DNA of 64,000 nucleotides from Thermoclostridium caenicola (GTDB lineage Bacteria; Bacillota; Clostridia; DSM-8532): the NCBI RefSeq assembly GCF_900142095.1, contig NZ_FQZP01000009.1:1-64000 (forward strand). The letters are read 5' to 3'. A program made the translations under genes and the position numbers. The notes under the pieces are model-generated. The model saw only the letters and a list, made by a program, of their open reading frames with translations, ran no database searches and was not told where the DNA came from. Of the stretch, positions 34,303 to 42,910 are shown piece by piece (the stretch's first letter is position 1; every line of letters begins with the position of its first letter).

Positions 34303-35952
34303 TTAGCCGGTTTTTCTGGCGACTACCGAACCCAGGTTCAGGGTATGCTTCTCCAGCTCCATCACGATATTCCCAATCTCGATGATCTGCTGGGGAGACA
34401 AATCGCTTCCCATGGCAAGATGGGTATGATAAAGTATCCTTTCCAGGTCATCGTGTATGGAGGAAATCCTGCTTTTAATCTGCCTTAAGGCTTCGGGTGA
34501 GATTCTTTCATCCAAAGCTTCCTCGGCGGAGATCACCTTATCCTTTGAAAGGGTATATTCCGTATTCCCCCTGACGACTGTACAATCAATGTCCAAAGCG
34601 TCCTTAACGGTTTTTGCAAAAGCCTTCTTGGCTTCCTCCTCGCCATGGACCAGGAAAATGCGCCCCGGTTTTTTCTGGAACCCGGACACCCATTCCAGTA
34701 ACCCATCCCTGTCGGCATGGCCTGAAAAGCCTTCCAGGTTGTAGATTTCGGCCTCCACCTGTATCTTCTCGCCGAAGATGGTTACCCGCTTATCGCCTTT
34801 GACTATGGAACGGCCAAGCGTACCCTCGGCCTGGTAGCCGACAAAGACGATGCTGGATTTGGGATTCCACAGGTTGTGCTTGAGGTGGTGCTTGATCCGC
34901 CCCGCCTCACACATCCCGCTGGACGAGATGATGATCTTGGGATTCTGATCATGGTTCAGCGCCACCGATTCCTCAACCGACCGGGTGAACTTAAGGTTTT
35001 TAAAGTCCAACGGATGGTCTCCCCGCAGGATGTATTCCCTGGTTTCCTCGTCAAAGACCTGGGCGTTTCTTCGAAATATCTCGGTGGCCGAGGTGGCCAT
35101 GGGGCTGTCCACGTAAACCATGATGCTGCTCAGCTCTTTCTGATACTCTGAATGCCCCTCATAAAACCGGTTAAGCTGGTAGATCAGCTCCTGGGTCCTT
35201 CCGACGGCGAAGGATGGGATGATCACATTGCCTCCTCTGCGCACGGTTTTGAGAATGATCTCGATGAGCTTATCAATGCTGTCCGAATTGCTTTCATGGA
35301 CCCGGCTGCCGTACGTCGCCTCCATGATGACAAAGTCCGCTTTTTTGATAAAGGTGGGATCCCTCAGGATGGGGCGGCCTTTCATGCCCAGGTCCCCGGA
35401 ATATACCAGCTTGGTCACATCATCGCCTTCCTGGATGAACAGTTCGATGATGGCAGATCCCAGGATATGGCCTGCATCATTGAACACGGCTTTTAAAGAG
35501 CCGTTGAGCGCGATCAGCTGGTTGTAAAGCACGGGCGTTACAAGGCTTAAGGCCGCCTCCACGTCTGCCATGGTGTAAAGGGGCTCCACCAGGGGTCCAC
35601 CGGCGCGCATGTTCTTCCGGTTGGTCCATTCGGCTTCCTTTTCCATGATGGACGCGCAGTCCCTCAGCATGATGGTCAAAAGATCGGCCGTTGCGTCGGT
35701 GCAATAGATTCTTCCCCTGAAGCCGCGCTTGACCAGGAGGGGAATCCTGCCGCAGTGGTCGATATGGGCATGGCTTAATAATACGCATTCAATCTCTTCA
35801 GGATTAAAATCAAAGGGTTCCCAGTTAAGTTGCTCCAGTTCGTTGCTTCCCTGGAACAAGCCGCAGTCCAGCAGAAGTTTATGGTTCTCTGTCGTTATCA
35901 GGTGGCAGGAGCCTGTTACCGATGTGGTCGCCCCCAAAAACTTGATTTGCAT
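34303..35952 (-). CDS. Metallo-beta-lactamase/beta-CASP RNA-processing nuclease-like protein
   Basis: 549 residues. MBL zinc site SHAHIDHCGRIPLL, further ligands in DAGHILGSA and YSGDLGM, then the beta-CASP insert (YVDSPMATSATEIFRRN, IIISSSGMCEAGRIKHHLKH) and the RNA-metabolising C-terminal motif GFSGHADRDGLLEW. This is the CPSF73-like 'MBL fold with RNA specificity domain' type, expected to be an endo- or exoribonuclease. A C-terminal tail of about 90 residues (EALDERISPEALRQIKSRI) is helical. GGAGG precedes the ATG. Stand-alone gene. Confidence 0.92.
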   Translation of the reverse strand: MQIKFLGATTSVTGSCHLITTENHKLLLDCGLFQGSNELEQLNWEPFDFNPEEIECVLLSHAHIDHCGRIPLLVKRGFRGRIYCTDATADLLTIMLRDCASIMEKEAEWTNRKNMRAGGPLVEPLYTMADVEAALSLVTPVLYNQLIALNGSLKAVFNDAGHILGSAIIELFIQEGDDVTKLVYSGDLGMKGRPILRDPTFIKKADFVIMEATYGSRVHESNSDSIDKLIEIILKTVRRGGNVIIPSFAVGRTQELIYQLNRFYEGHSEYQKELSSIMVYVDSPMATSATEIFRRNAQVFDEETREYILRGDHPLDFKNLKFTRSVEESVALNHDQNPKIIISSSGMCEAGRIKHHLKHNLWNPKSSIVFVGYQAEGTLGRSIVKGDKRVTIFGEKIQVEAEIYNLEGFSGHADRDGLLEWVSGFQKKPGRIFLVHGEEEAKKAFAKTVKDALDIDCTVVRGNTEYTLSKDKVISAEEALDERISPEALRQIKSRISSIHDDLERILYHTHLAMGSDLSPQQIIEIGNIVMELEKHTLNLGSVVARKTG

Positions 35953-36057
35953 CTTTCAAAATCCTCCCGTGCGGGTCTGATCCGGCCGTCGCCGGATATT
36001 TTCGTGTTCCGACAGGTTTTTCCGTCACTATAATATATACCATTTTAAAATGCCTTC

Positions 36058-37257
36058 TTATCGGGCATGTGCGTCAGAGGCCGGCGCGGTTGTCGATTCC
36101 TGAATCTCTCCCGCTTTTTTCAGCGCCATCTTGGATATGACCGGACCGATCAGTTCATAAATCAGCGTGGCACAAAGGATAACCGTACGGATCCGGGGCG
36201 CGTATTCCGGCACAACCTGATCGGCCACGAGGGTCAGACCGATGGCTACACCGGCCTGGGGAACCAGTGCCCACCCCAGATATTTTCTGACGGTTTTTGG
36301 CGCCTTTGAAATAACAGCTCCCAGCCAGGCTCCGCTCAGCTTACCGAGGACGCGCAGGAGGATATAGCCCACCCCGATGACACCTATGGCAGGAATGAGC
36401 GTAACATCAAGCCGTGCGCCTGAAAGCACAAAAAACAGCATGAAGATGGGAGGCGTCAGATTGTCCGCGATCCGGAAAACGGACGCGGCATCCTGCGATA
36501 TGTTTGTAAAGACCGCGCCCAAAACCATGCATGCCAGAAGTGACGATGCGCCGAAATAATCGGCCAGCGTCAGGGTGAGGAAGACAATACCCACCACCGC
36601 GCATGTCCGGTTGGATGTCTTTTTGAAAAAGCGCATGGGTATGAGCAGGATTAATGCTGATACCACGCCGATTACAATGGACAACAAGAGGGTGATGAAA
36701 GGATCGAGTATGCCCATTAACAGATCCCCGTCGGCATTGGTCAGGGATTTGGTGATGGCAACCGCGAAACCGAACGCGATCAGCGCCACGGCATCGTCCA
36801 GCGCCACCACGCTGAGCAGGGTCTTGGTGACAGGACCATTCGCCTGGTATTGGCGAATCACCATGATGGTGGCCGCAGGCGCCGTGGCCGATGCAATAGC
36901 GCCGAGAATGACAGTGAGGGGAAGCTCAAAGCCCATAATGAGCAGTCCTGCTGTTACAAAGGCTATTGCAAATAATCCTTCGAGAACGGCGATGATGACA
37001 GGGGCTTTCCCCACCTCTCTGAAATAGGACAGTTCAAACTCGGCGCCGATGGACAAGGCAATAAAACCGAGGGCCATCTCCGAAATAATATTGAGCCCCT
37101 CCGCCATCCCGGATGATACGATTCCGAGGACATAGGGCCCAATGATCAAGCCGCCTACAATATAACCGGTGACATTCGGCAGTCCGACAAGCTTTGCAAG
37201 TCTTCCCATCAGCAGACCGCAAAACAGCATCAATCCGGCATAAAAAAGAGGGCTCAT
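36058..37257 (-). CDS. CPA2-type cation/proton antiporter
   Basis: 399 residues with about twelve membrane segments and a short cytoplasmic tail. CPA-type features: first helices GLPNVTGYIVGGLIIGPYVLG, ALSIGAEFEL, and the ion-site helix SVVALDDAVALIAFGFAVAI with the double aspartate. It exchanges K+ or Na+ for H+. There is no TrkA/RCK domain; instead a PII-like gene lies directly upstream with a 4-nt overlap, so regulation probably comes from that partner. Comparable gene pairs exist in other Firmicutes. Confidence 0.88.
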   Translation of the reverse strand: MSPLFYAGLMLFCGLLMGRLAKLVGLPNVTGYIVGGLIIGPYVLGIVSSGMAEGLNIISEMALGFIALSIGAEFELSYFREVGKAPVIIAVLEGLFAIAFVTAGLLIMGFELPLTVILGAIASATAPAATIMVIRQYQANGPVTKTLLSVVALDDAVALIAFGFAVAITKSLTNADGDLLMGILDPFITLLLSIVIGVVSALILLIPMRFFKKTSNRTCAVVGIVFLTLTLADYFGASSLLACMVLGAVFTNISQDAASVFRIADNLTPPIFMLFFVLSGARLDVTLIPAIGVIGVGYILLRVLGKLSGAWLGAVISKAPKTVRKYLGWALVPQAGVAIGLTLVADQVVPEYAPRIRTVILCATLIYELIGPVISKMALKKAGEIQESTTAPASDAHAR

Positions 37258-37610
37258 TTGTCCAACCCCTTTCCTTGGACAAAATCCAGGGGCAGGGTGA
37301 ACATGATTCCCGTATCCGGTCTGGAGAAATCCCCCACCACTTCTTCGGTGAGGCGAATGATCTTCTCCTGCTGGTCATCGCGGATGACAACCAGGATGGT
37401 CTTGCTTCTTTTATCCAGGCTTCCGTTCAGATACTTGCGGATCGATCCCAGGAAGGAAATCTCTTCTTCATGGTGTTCGGCACTGGCAAGCTCACGGGCC
37501 ATGCCCGTGCTGTCGATGATTGTCGCACCGCAGATCTTTTCCCTGGCGTAGGTTAACATGAGTTCGTCCAGCTTTTCGGTGCGGTTGAGTATCAGGACAA
37601 ACAGCTTCAT
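37254..37610 (-). CDS. PII-like signalling protein paired with the antiporter
   Basis: 118 residues, alpha/beta ferredoxin-like pattern of PII-like proteins: beta-1 MKLFVLILNRTEKLDELMLTYAREKICGATIIDSTGMA, a variable T-loop-like region (AEHHEEEISFLGSIRKYLNGSLDKRSKTI), then LVVIRDDQQEKIIRLTEEVVGDF and a short tail. The uridylylation tyrosine of classical GlnB is not visible. It should bind a nucleotide and regulate the antiporter encoded next, whose start overlaps this stop by ATGA. AAGGGGAGAT precedes its ATG. Confidence 0.75.
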   Translation of the reverse strand: MKLFVLILNRTEKLDELMLTYAREKICGATIIDSTGMARELASAEHHEEEISFLGSIRKYLNGSLDKRSKTILVVIRDDQQEKIIRLTEEVVGDFSRPDTGIMFTLPLDFVQGKGLDK

Positions 37611-38111
37611 TTCGATCTCCCCTTATCCGCCGTAATGGCTATCGTTGGTCTGTCTTCGCTTTTCAGGCACCCCGCCTTGCTGTTTCATACCCGGGATTCA
37701 TCAGGGTTCGGTTGCGAAAGTCCGGTGACAACAAGGCCCACTTCGTCCTGACATGGGAGGGTTAAGGCCAGGAACCTGTATGTCCGAAGACGATGTCCTT
37801 TGATCCACTAATGCATAAGCATAACATATTTATGGGAAAAAAACGAATGGCAGGGAACCCTCTGCCGTGCTTTTACGGCTGTTCAGGCACGGTTTTCACA
37901 GGTAAAACGTCAAAAAGCGCTGAGTTGCTGGCAGCAGCCCGGCCCAGGGGCAGCGATACAGGGGCATCCTGGTATGCATTCTAAGGGGAGGCACATCCGG
38001 AAGCCTTCCGTTCAAGGTCCGACGCAAGGGAAATTAGCAGGTTATATCCTGTAAAACCCGGATTGATAATGTTATGATAAAGGTAAAGACGCAAGAGAAA
38101 GGATGGTGCAG
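37611..38111. other. Intergenic region upstream of the PII-like and alcohol dehydrogenase genes
   Basis: About 500 bp between divergent genes, with no credible coding frame. I see no known riboswitch core. AATGTTATGATAAAGG near 38067-38082 may belong to the alcohol dehydrogenase promoter (TATGAT as -10). Otherwise nothing recognised. Confidence 0.4.
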
Positions 38112-39293
38112 ATGAATTCCTTTACTTTTTATTCACCGACCAAAGTGATCTTCGGTAAGGACGCCGAGATGCATGCAGCCAGGGAGATAAAAGCCTTCGG
38201 CGGAACCCGGGTTATGGTTGTATACGGCGGGGGCAGTGTTGTGAAGAGCGGTTTGCTGCAGAAAATCACCAAGCAGCTTGAGGATAATCAGATCCCATAT
38301 ACCACTCTGGGGGGTGTCAAGCCCAATCCCCTGCTGTCCCTTGCCAGGGAAGGTATCAGACAGGCCCTTGAATTCGAAGTCGATTTCATATTGGCCGTAG
38401 GCGGCGGCAGCGTTATCGATACGGCAAAGGCTATAGCCCATGGTGTTGCCAACCCGGACATCGATATATGGAAGTTCTGGAGCAGGGAGGCCGTGGTGGA
38501 GAAAAGCCTTCCGGTGGGCGTTGTCCTGACCCTGTCGGCGGCAGGCAGCGAGACCAGCGATTCTGCTGTGATTACCAATGACGAGATTCGCTCAAAGCGC
38601 GGGCTGAGCACCGAGTTCAACCGTCCGCGCTTTGCCCTCATGAACCCGGAACTGACCTATACGCTTCCCAGGTACCAAATCATGTGCGGCATTGTGGATA
38701 TCATGATGCATACCATGGAACGCTATTTCTCCCCGGAATTGGGCAACGATCTCACGGACGAGATAGCCGAATCCCTCCTGCGGGTGATGATCAAAAACGG
38801 ACCGATAGCCCTGGAAAATCCCACAGATTATCACGCCATGAGCGAAATTATGTGGTGCGGAAGCCTTTCCCATAACGGGCTTACCGGTCTTGGCGGCAAG
38901 GGAGACTTTGCCACGCATCAGCTGGGCCATGAACTCAGCGCCATGTTTGATGTGGCCCACGGAGCTAGCCTGTCGGCTGTCTGGGACTCCTGGGCTCGCT
39001 ACTGCTTCAATGTCAATCCGGAGCGGTTTGCCCAGTTTGGACGGAAGGTATGGGGAATCTCCGAGGGAAGTGCCGAGGCCATCGGTAAGGCTGCCATAGA
39101 AAGAACGGAAGCCTTTTTCGCTTCAGTGGGAGCACCCACATGCTTTTCAGAGTTGGGCATCGGGGTCCAGCCTGATGAGGTTGTCCGGGAACTGGCCGAC
39201 CGATGCGTATACTTTGGCCAGCGCACCATAGGCAGTTTCAGGGTGCTTGGCCGCGACGATGTCTATCAGATCTATGCCATGGCCAACAGGTAA
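38112..39293 (+). CDS. Iron-containing alcohol dehydrogenase (butanol dehydrogenase-like)
   Basis: 393 residues from the ATG at 38112 (AAAGGA eight bases upstream). N-terminal NAD(P)-binding domain with GGTRVMVVYGGGSVVKSG and AVGGGSVIDTAKAIAHGV, then the helical iron-binding domain with metal ligands in CGIVDIMMHTMERYF and THQLGHELSAMFDVAHGASLS. It resembles YqdH/BdhA-type NADPH-dependent enzymes that reduce aldehydes such as butyraldehyde in fermentation. Single gene; a hairpin follows. Confidence 0.93.
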   Translation: MNSFTFYSPTKVIFGKDAEMHAAREIKAFGGTRVMVVYGGGSVVKSGLLQKITKQLEDNQIPYTTLGGVKPNPLLSLAREGIRQALEFEVDFILAVGGGSVIDTAKAIAHGVANPDIDIWKFWSREAVVEKSLPVGVVLTLSAAGSETSDSAVITNDEIRSKRGLSTEFNRPRFALMNPELTYTLPRYQIMCGIVDIMMHTMERYFSPELGNDLTDEIAESLLRVMIKNGPIALENPTDYHAMSEIMWCGSLSHNGLTGLGGKGDFATHQLGHELSAMFDVAHGASLSAVWDSWARYCFNVNPERFAQFGRKVWGISEGSAEAIGKAAIERTEAFFASVGAPTCFSELGIGVQPDEVVRELADRCVYFGQRTIGSFRVLGRDDVYQIYAMANR

Positions 39294-39312
39294 GTCAGAC
39301 TTCCAAAAATAT

Positions 39313-39340
39313 CATCCCCTGCCTTGTCGGGCAGGGGATG
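39313..39340. terminator. Hairpin between the alcohol dehydrogenase and HD-domain genes
   Basis: CATCCCCTGCC (39313-39323) / GGCAGGGGATG (39330-39340), 6-nt loop. The T tract is weak on the plus strand (CTGCTT) and better on the minus strand (ATATTTTTGG), so it may act mostly for the convergent HD gene. Confidence 0.65.
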
Positions 39341-39412
39341 CTGCTTAATCCAGGCATGCAAGCCTGTCTGAATGCCGGTTTCAAAAACCTGAGCCGCAAA
39401 TGGGATACGGTT

Positions 39413-40213
39413 CTAGAGGTAACGTTTTACGTCCCGGCCCACCACATAGGCATACAGTTCGATATAGGGTTTGACGGGACTTGTTGAAATCTTTCCCATC
39501 AGGATCTCCTCAACCTGGAAAAAGCCTACCGATGCGGTCATTCTCACGGTGATCTTCAGCGGCTTTTCCGATCCCTTTTCGATGGAAACCGATTCAATGG
39601 CCGATGAGGAATACTTGTGGATATCTCCCACCTGGGATCCCTGGCTGACCAGGAGGGGAATGCGGGAGCGCCCCTTTTCCATATCGCAGCCGTCGGCAAT
39701 CAGGATGATGCCCGCTTCCAGCGTCGTAGTGGGGTGATGGGTCATGTGTCCCAGAATGCCTTCAAGGGTGACGGCTTTTATAACGGTGCGACGCATCAAC
39801 TCGTTGGGGAAAGCCGTCAGGAGGATGCGGTCAATAATGGGTGCCGCGAGGGTGACGGAACTTTTTTCATGATCATGCCGGCCGATTGCCATGCCGACGT
39901 CATGGAGCCAGGATGCCAGAAGCACCGCGATACGGCTGTCCTCCTCGGCTCCTGAACCTTCCTTCACGATGTTCGGAACAATGCCCTGCTCCGTGAGGAT
40001 GTTGAACATCTTCATGGCGTTAACGGCCACTTTCCGCATGTGCACCGGCCCATGATCGTTGAAGCCGAGACGCCGTATGGAAACCGTGTTGGCGACTTCC
40101 TGCAGGGCGTTGATCTCTTCGTCTTCCGCCAGAAGTTGTGCCACCTCCAGCGCTTTTCCGTCCAGCATGGAATAGAGCTCGCGTTCCAGACCAAGTTCAA
40201 GAGGAGACTTCAT
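39413..40213 (-). CDS. HD-domain protein (putative phosphohydrolase)
   Basis: 266 residues. The HD metal-binding pattern is clear: FNDHGPVHMRKVA (first His), SWLHDVGMAIGRHDHEKSS (HD doublet and following His), and ILIADGCDMEKGRSRI (final Asp). The C-terminal 90 residues form a separate beta-rich part (SIEKGSEKPLKITVRM). HD proteins cleave phosphoesters, often nucleotides or second messengers. Weak ribosome binding site (AGGTAAAATAGC). Single gene; the substrate is unknown. Confidence 0.82.
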   Translation of the reverse strand: MKSPLELGLERELYSMLDGKALEVAQLLAEDEEINALQEVANTVSIRRLGFNDHGPVHMRKVAVNAMKMFNILTEQGIVPNIVKEGSGAEEDSRIAVLLASWLHDVGMAIGRHDHEKSSVTLAAPIIDRILLTAFPNELMRRTVIKAVTLEGILGHMTHHPTTTLEAGIILIADGCDMEKGRSRIPLLVSQGSQVGDIHKYSSSAIESVSIEKGSEKPLKITVRMTASVGFFQVEEILMGKISTSPVKPYIELYAYVVGRDVKRYL

Positions 40214-40421
40214 GCTATTTTACCTGCCTTTGTCGTGATTTGCCGCAATCATTCGGTTCCGCGGCCTTTCCTGCGGTGAGAAGCGGCAATTTGCCGGCCT
40301 GTCATGATAAGGATATTGCAAAGTCCCTCAGTTGTCAAACCGGTTGATGATAGGCCTCCGTAACCATATTGCCGGGACAAGAATAGCATGTAGTATCCGA
40401 TCAAAGAAAGGAGGTCATGCA

Positions 40422-40862
40422 ATGGATTACAATACTGCGCTTGAACTTTGCAAGAGAAACAGCTATCGCGTATGGCCGACCGAGATTACCTGCAAGAAAT
40501 GCAAGCCCAATCCTCCGGCGCAGACCCATACCCATGAATTCACCGCCTCAACCGAACTGGAACTGAAGGGCGATTTGAGGCATAATCACCGGTTTGCCGG
40601 TATAACCGGTGAGGCGATACCTGTGGGCCAGAACCATATCCATAAATTAAGGGTAAACACCACCTTTGATATCGGACACTTCCATGAGGTCATCCTGAGA
40701 ACCGGACCGGGCATCACGGTCAATCCCGACGCGCCCCCGGAAGAACAGGTACACGTGCATTTTGTGGAAGGAGAAACCACGCTCAACGGTATTGTTCTCC
40801 ATGACCATGACGTACGGTTTGCCACGCTGGCCGCTCCAAACCCGCCGAACATGCAGGAATGA
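40422..40862 (+). CDS. YmaF-family histidine-rich protein
   Basis: 146 residues from the ATG at 40422 (AAAGGAGG eight bases upstream). His pairs recur through the protein: HTHEF, RHNHRF, NHIHKL, GHFHEV, VHVHFV, HDHDV. This spacing is typical of the YmaF family, a spore-former protein of unknown function; the HxH clusters suggest metal binding. Two Cys (ITCKKCKP) precede the repeats. Single gene between the HD and murD genes. Confidence 0.75.
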   Translation: MDYNTALELCKRNSYRVWPTEITCKKCKPNPPAQTHTHEFTASTELELKGDLRHNHRFAGITGEAIPVGQNHIHKLRVNTTFDIGHFHEVILRTGPGITVNPDAPPEEQVHVHFVEGETTLNGIVLHDHDVRFATLAAPNPPNMQE

Positions 40863-41006
40863 TGGTTCCAAAGCTCAGGTCTCCTTGATGGAAGGAGGCC
40901 CTTTTATTCTCCCCTTGCTTTCAATTTCTTCATCAAACCGGCACAGGGACATGTAACCAGATAAGCCGTCTGGTGTATAATATACAGGAGCAGGGAAGGA
41001 GCGTGC

Positions 41007-42350
41007 ATGGATATGAGCGATAAAAGAAAGGCTTTCGTACTGGGAATGGCCCGTAGCGGCTATGAAGCTGCCAAATTCCTGGTCAGCAGGGGGTACGGCG
41101 TTGTGATCAATGATGCCAGGGCTGACCAGAATCCGGAACAGGTGAAAGAGCTTGAGGCGCTGGGCGTGGAAGTGGTTCTGGGGAGCCATCCCGAGCATCT
41201 GCTGGATGGTTCCGTGGATATCATGGTCAAGAACCCGGGCATTCCCAATAGCCATCCTTATGTGGAGAAGGCCTTAAGGCTCGGGGTGCCTGTCATCAAT
41301 GAGATGGAACTGGCCTTTCGCTACTTCCCGAGCGGTGTAACCATTATCGGCGTAACCGGTACCAACGGCAAGACGACTACCACCACCCTCATCTATGAGA
41401 TGCTGAAAAAGGCGGACAAACCGGCCTGGCTCATGGGAAACATCGGCTTTCCGGTGTGCTCCTTTGTTTCACGGCTGAAGGCCGGCGATATTGCCGTGAT
41501 GGAGGTGTCGGATCACCAGCTATGTAATGTGGACAGGTTCAAGACCCATATCTCGGTCATGACCAACCTGTATGAGGCACATCTTGATTTCCACGGTTCC
41601 TATGAGGCGTATAAGGCAGTGAAAAAACGGATATTCAATTACCATACTGAAAAAGACATTGCCATCCTCAACCTGGACAACAGGGAAGTGCTGGAGCTCG
41701 CCCGCGACATCCGATCCACCAAACGGTATTTCTCGTCGCATCCTTCCGATCAGCCGGGATGCTGCCTGCTTGACGGAGCGATCTGCTATAACGGGGAAAG
41801 GATCATCTCCATAAGCGATGTGAAGATCAAGGGAATGCACAATTACGAAAACGCCATGGCTGCCATTGCGGCGGTCAAGGAGCTGGGTGTGGAGAACCAG
41901 CCCATTGTGGAGGTGCTGAAAACCTTCGGCGGTGTGGCACATCGCCTGGAATACGTCAGGACCATCAACCAGGTGGATTTCTATAACGATTCCAAGTCCA
42001 CCAATGTCACCTCAACCCAGATAGCCCTTTCTTCCTTTGACAGGCCCACCATTCTCCTTTTGGGCGGTCTGGACAGGGGGCACAGCTTTGACGGGCTGAA
42101 AGAATACTTAAAATGGGTGAAACGAATCGTGGCCTTTGGTGAAACCAAGGAACGGATCAGCCGCTTTGCTTCTGATCTGGGCATACCCTGCACCGTGGTC
42201 GATGTGCTGGATGATGCGGTCGCCGCAGCCTACAGCGCGTCAAGTCCCGGAGATGTTGTCCTGCTCAGCCCGGCCTGCGCGTCCTGGGATCAGTATGAGA
42301 ATTTTGAAATCCGCGGTAACCGGTTCAAGGATTGTGTGAATGCCCTATAA
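41007..42350 (+). CDS. murD: UDP-N-acetylmuramoylalanine--D-glutamate ligase
   Basis: 447 residues. N-terminal Rossmann-like UDP-binding domain (FVLGMARSGYEAAKFL), ATP P-loop GVTGTNGKTTTTTLIYEML, Mur ligase central domain (MTNLYEAHLDFHGSYEAY, LNLDN), C-terminal domain with HRLEYVRTINQVDFYNDSKSTN and LLGGLDRGHSF. It adds D-glutamate in peptidoglycan precursor synthesis. The usual ELSSFQL block is EVSDHQL here, a mild departure. GGAAGGAG precedes the ATG. It stands alone rather than in a dcw cluster, so it could be a second copy or a relocated gene. Confidence 0.93.
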   Translation: MDMSDKRKAFVLGMARSGYEAAKFLVSRGYGVVINDARADQNPEQVKELEALGVEVVLGSHPEHLLDGSVDIMVKNPGIPNSHPYVEKALRLGVPVINEMELAFRYFPSGVTIIGVTGTNGKTTTTTLIYEMLKKADKPAWLMGNIGFPVCSFVSRLKAGDIAVMEVSDHQLCNVDRFKTHISVMTNLYEAHLDFHGSYEAYKAVKKRIFNYHTEKDIAILNLDNREVLELARDIRSTKRYFSSHPSDQPGCCLLDGAICYNGERIISISDVKIKGMHNYENAMAAIAAVKELGVENQPIVEVLKTFGGVAHRLEYVRTINQVDFYNDSKSTNVTSTQIALSSFDRPTILLLGGLDRGHSFDGLKEYLKWVKRIVAFGETKERISRFASDLGIPCTVVDVLDDAVAAAYSASSPGDVVLLSPACASWDQYENFEIRGNRFKDCVNAL

Positions 42351-42357
42351 GCACGCG

Positions 42358-42404
42358 CTGTCATTGCGAGTACCGCATAAGCGATACGTGGCAATCTCTC
42401 GGGC
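42358..42404. repeat. Dispersed palindromic repeat, half unit A
   Basis: Begins GTCATTGCGAG and contains ACGTGGCAATCTC, as in units B and C, but lacks the right arm. It is followed by a separate imperfect palindrome at 42452-42504 (CTGCTGTTCGAGCGG...CGCTCAAACAGCAG). Confidence 0.75.
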
Positions 42405-42584
42405 CGGGAGCCCGTAAAGCCCGGCCACTGTGCTGCACGGCTGCAAAACATCTGCTGTTCGAGCGGGGGGCGGCTGAACTCGCTGCGCTCAAACAGCAGC
42501 CGCCCGGTTCCCGCTCTCACAGGAAGTTTTGGCGCCTTATCGCAATGCGGCCTTTACCTTTACGGACTCCCTGCTTGCAAAGCT

Positions 42585-42691
42585 GTCATTGCGAGTATCA
42601 CATAAGCGGTGCGTGGCAATCTCTGAGAACCCGACAGCGGCTGTATAAGCAACTGAGATTGCTTCGTCGGCGGTTGCCTCCTCGCAATGAC
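42585..42691. repeat. Dispersed palindromic repeat, full unit B
   Basis: 107 bp with perfect 11-bp terminal inverted repeats GTCATTGCGAG / CTCGCAATGAC; inner arms GTGGCAATCTC and GAGATTGCTTCGTC. It has no coding capacity. This resembles the small palindromic elements scattered in intergenic DNA of many Firmicutes (MITE- or REP-like). Confidence 0.85.
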
Positions 42692-42727
42692 ACAAGGGTC
42701 ATAGCCCGGCGGAGCCATACCCGGGTT

Positions 42728-42821
42728 GTCACTGCGACGCAGCGTAAGTGGAGCGTGGCAATCTTCAGCTTCTTAAGAGCAACACCGCAAGTGAGTGAGA
42801 TTGCTTCGTCGCATTATTGAC
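42728..42821. repeat. Dispersed palindromic repeat, degenerate unit C
   Basis: 94 bp, GTCACTGCGAC at the left and GTCGCATTATTGAC at the right, with the same inner blocks GTGGCAATCTT and GAGATTGCTTCGTC as unit B. Terminal repeats have decayed. Confidence 0.8.
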
Positions 42822-42837
42822 ATGCTACCAAGCAGAT

Positions 42838-42860
42838 AAAAAGAGGGAGAGTATCTCCCT
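42838..42860 (-). terminator. Terminator of murI
   Basis: AGGGAGA (42844-42850) / TCTCCCT (42854-42860), 3-nt loop, followed on the minus strand by a T-rich tract (complement of 42838-42842). About 50 bp behind the murI stop. Confidence 0.65.
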
Positions 42861-42910
42861 TCTCCGCATACCCGTACGGGGTTGAATGATAAGCCGCTAA
42901 ATGGTTCCCA

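Noticed and set aside
42332-42820. 162-residue open frame over the repeat patch
   Set aside because: It consists of translated palindromic repeats (CHCEY-type stretches recur) with low-complexity Arg/Cys/His content; not a gene.
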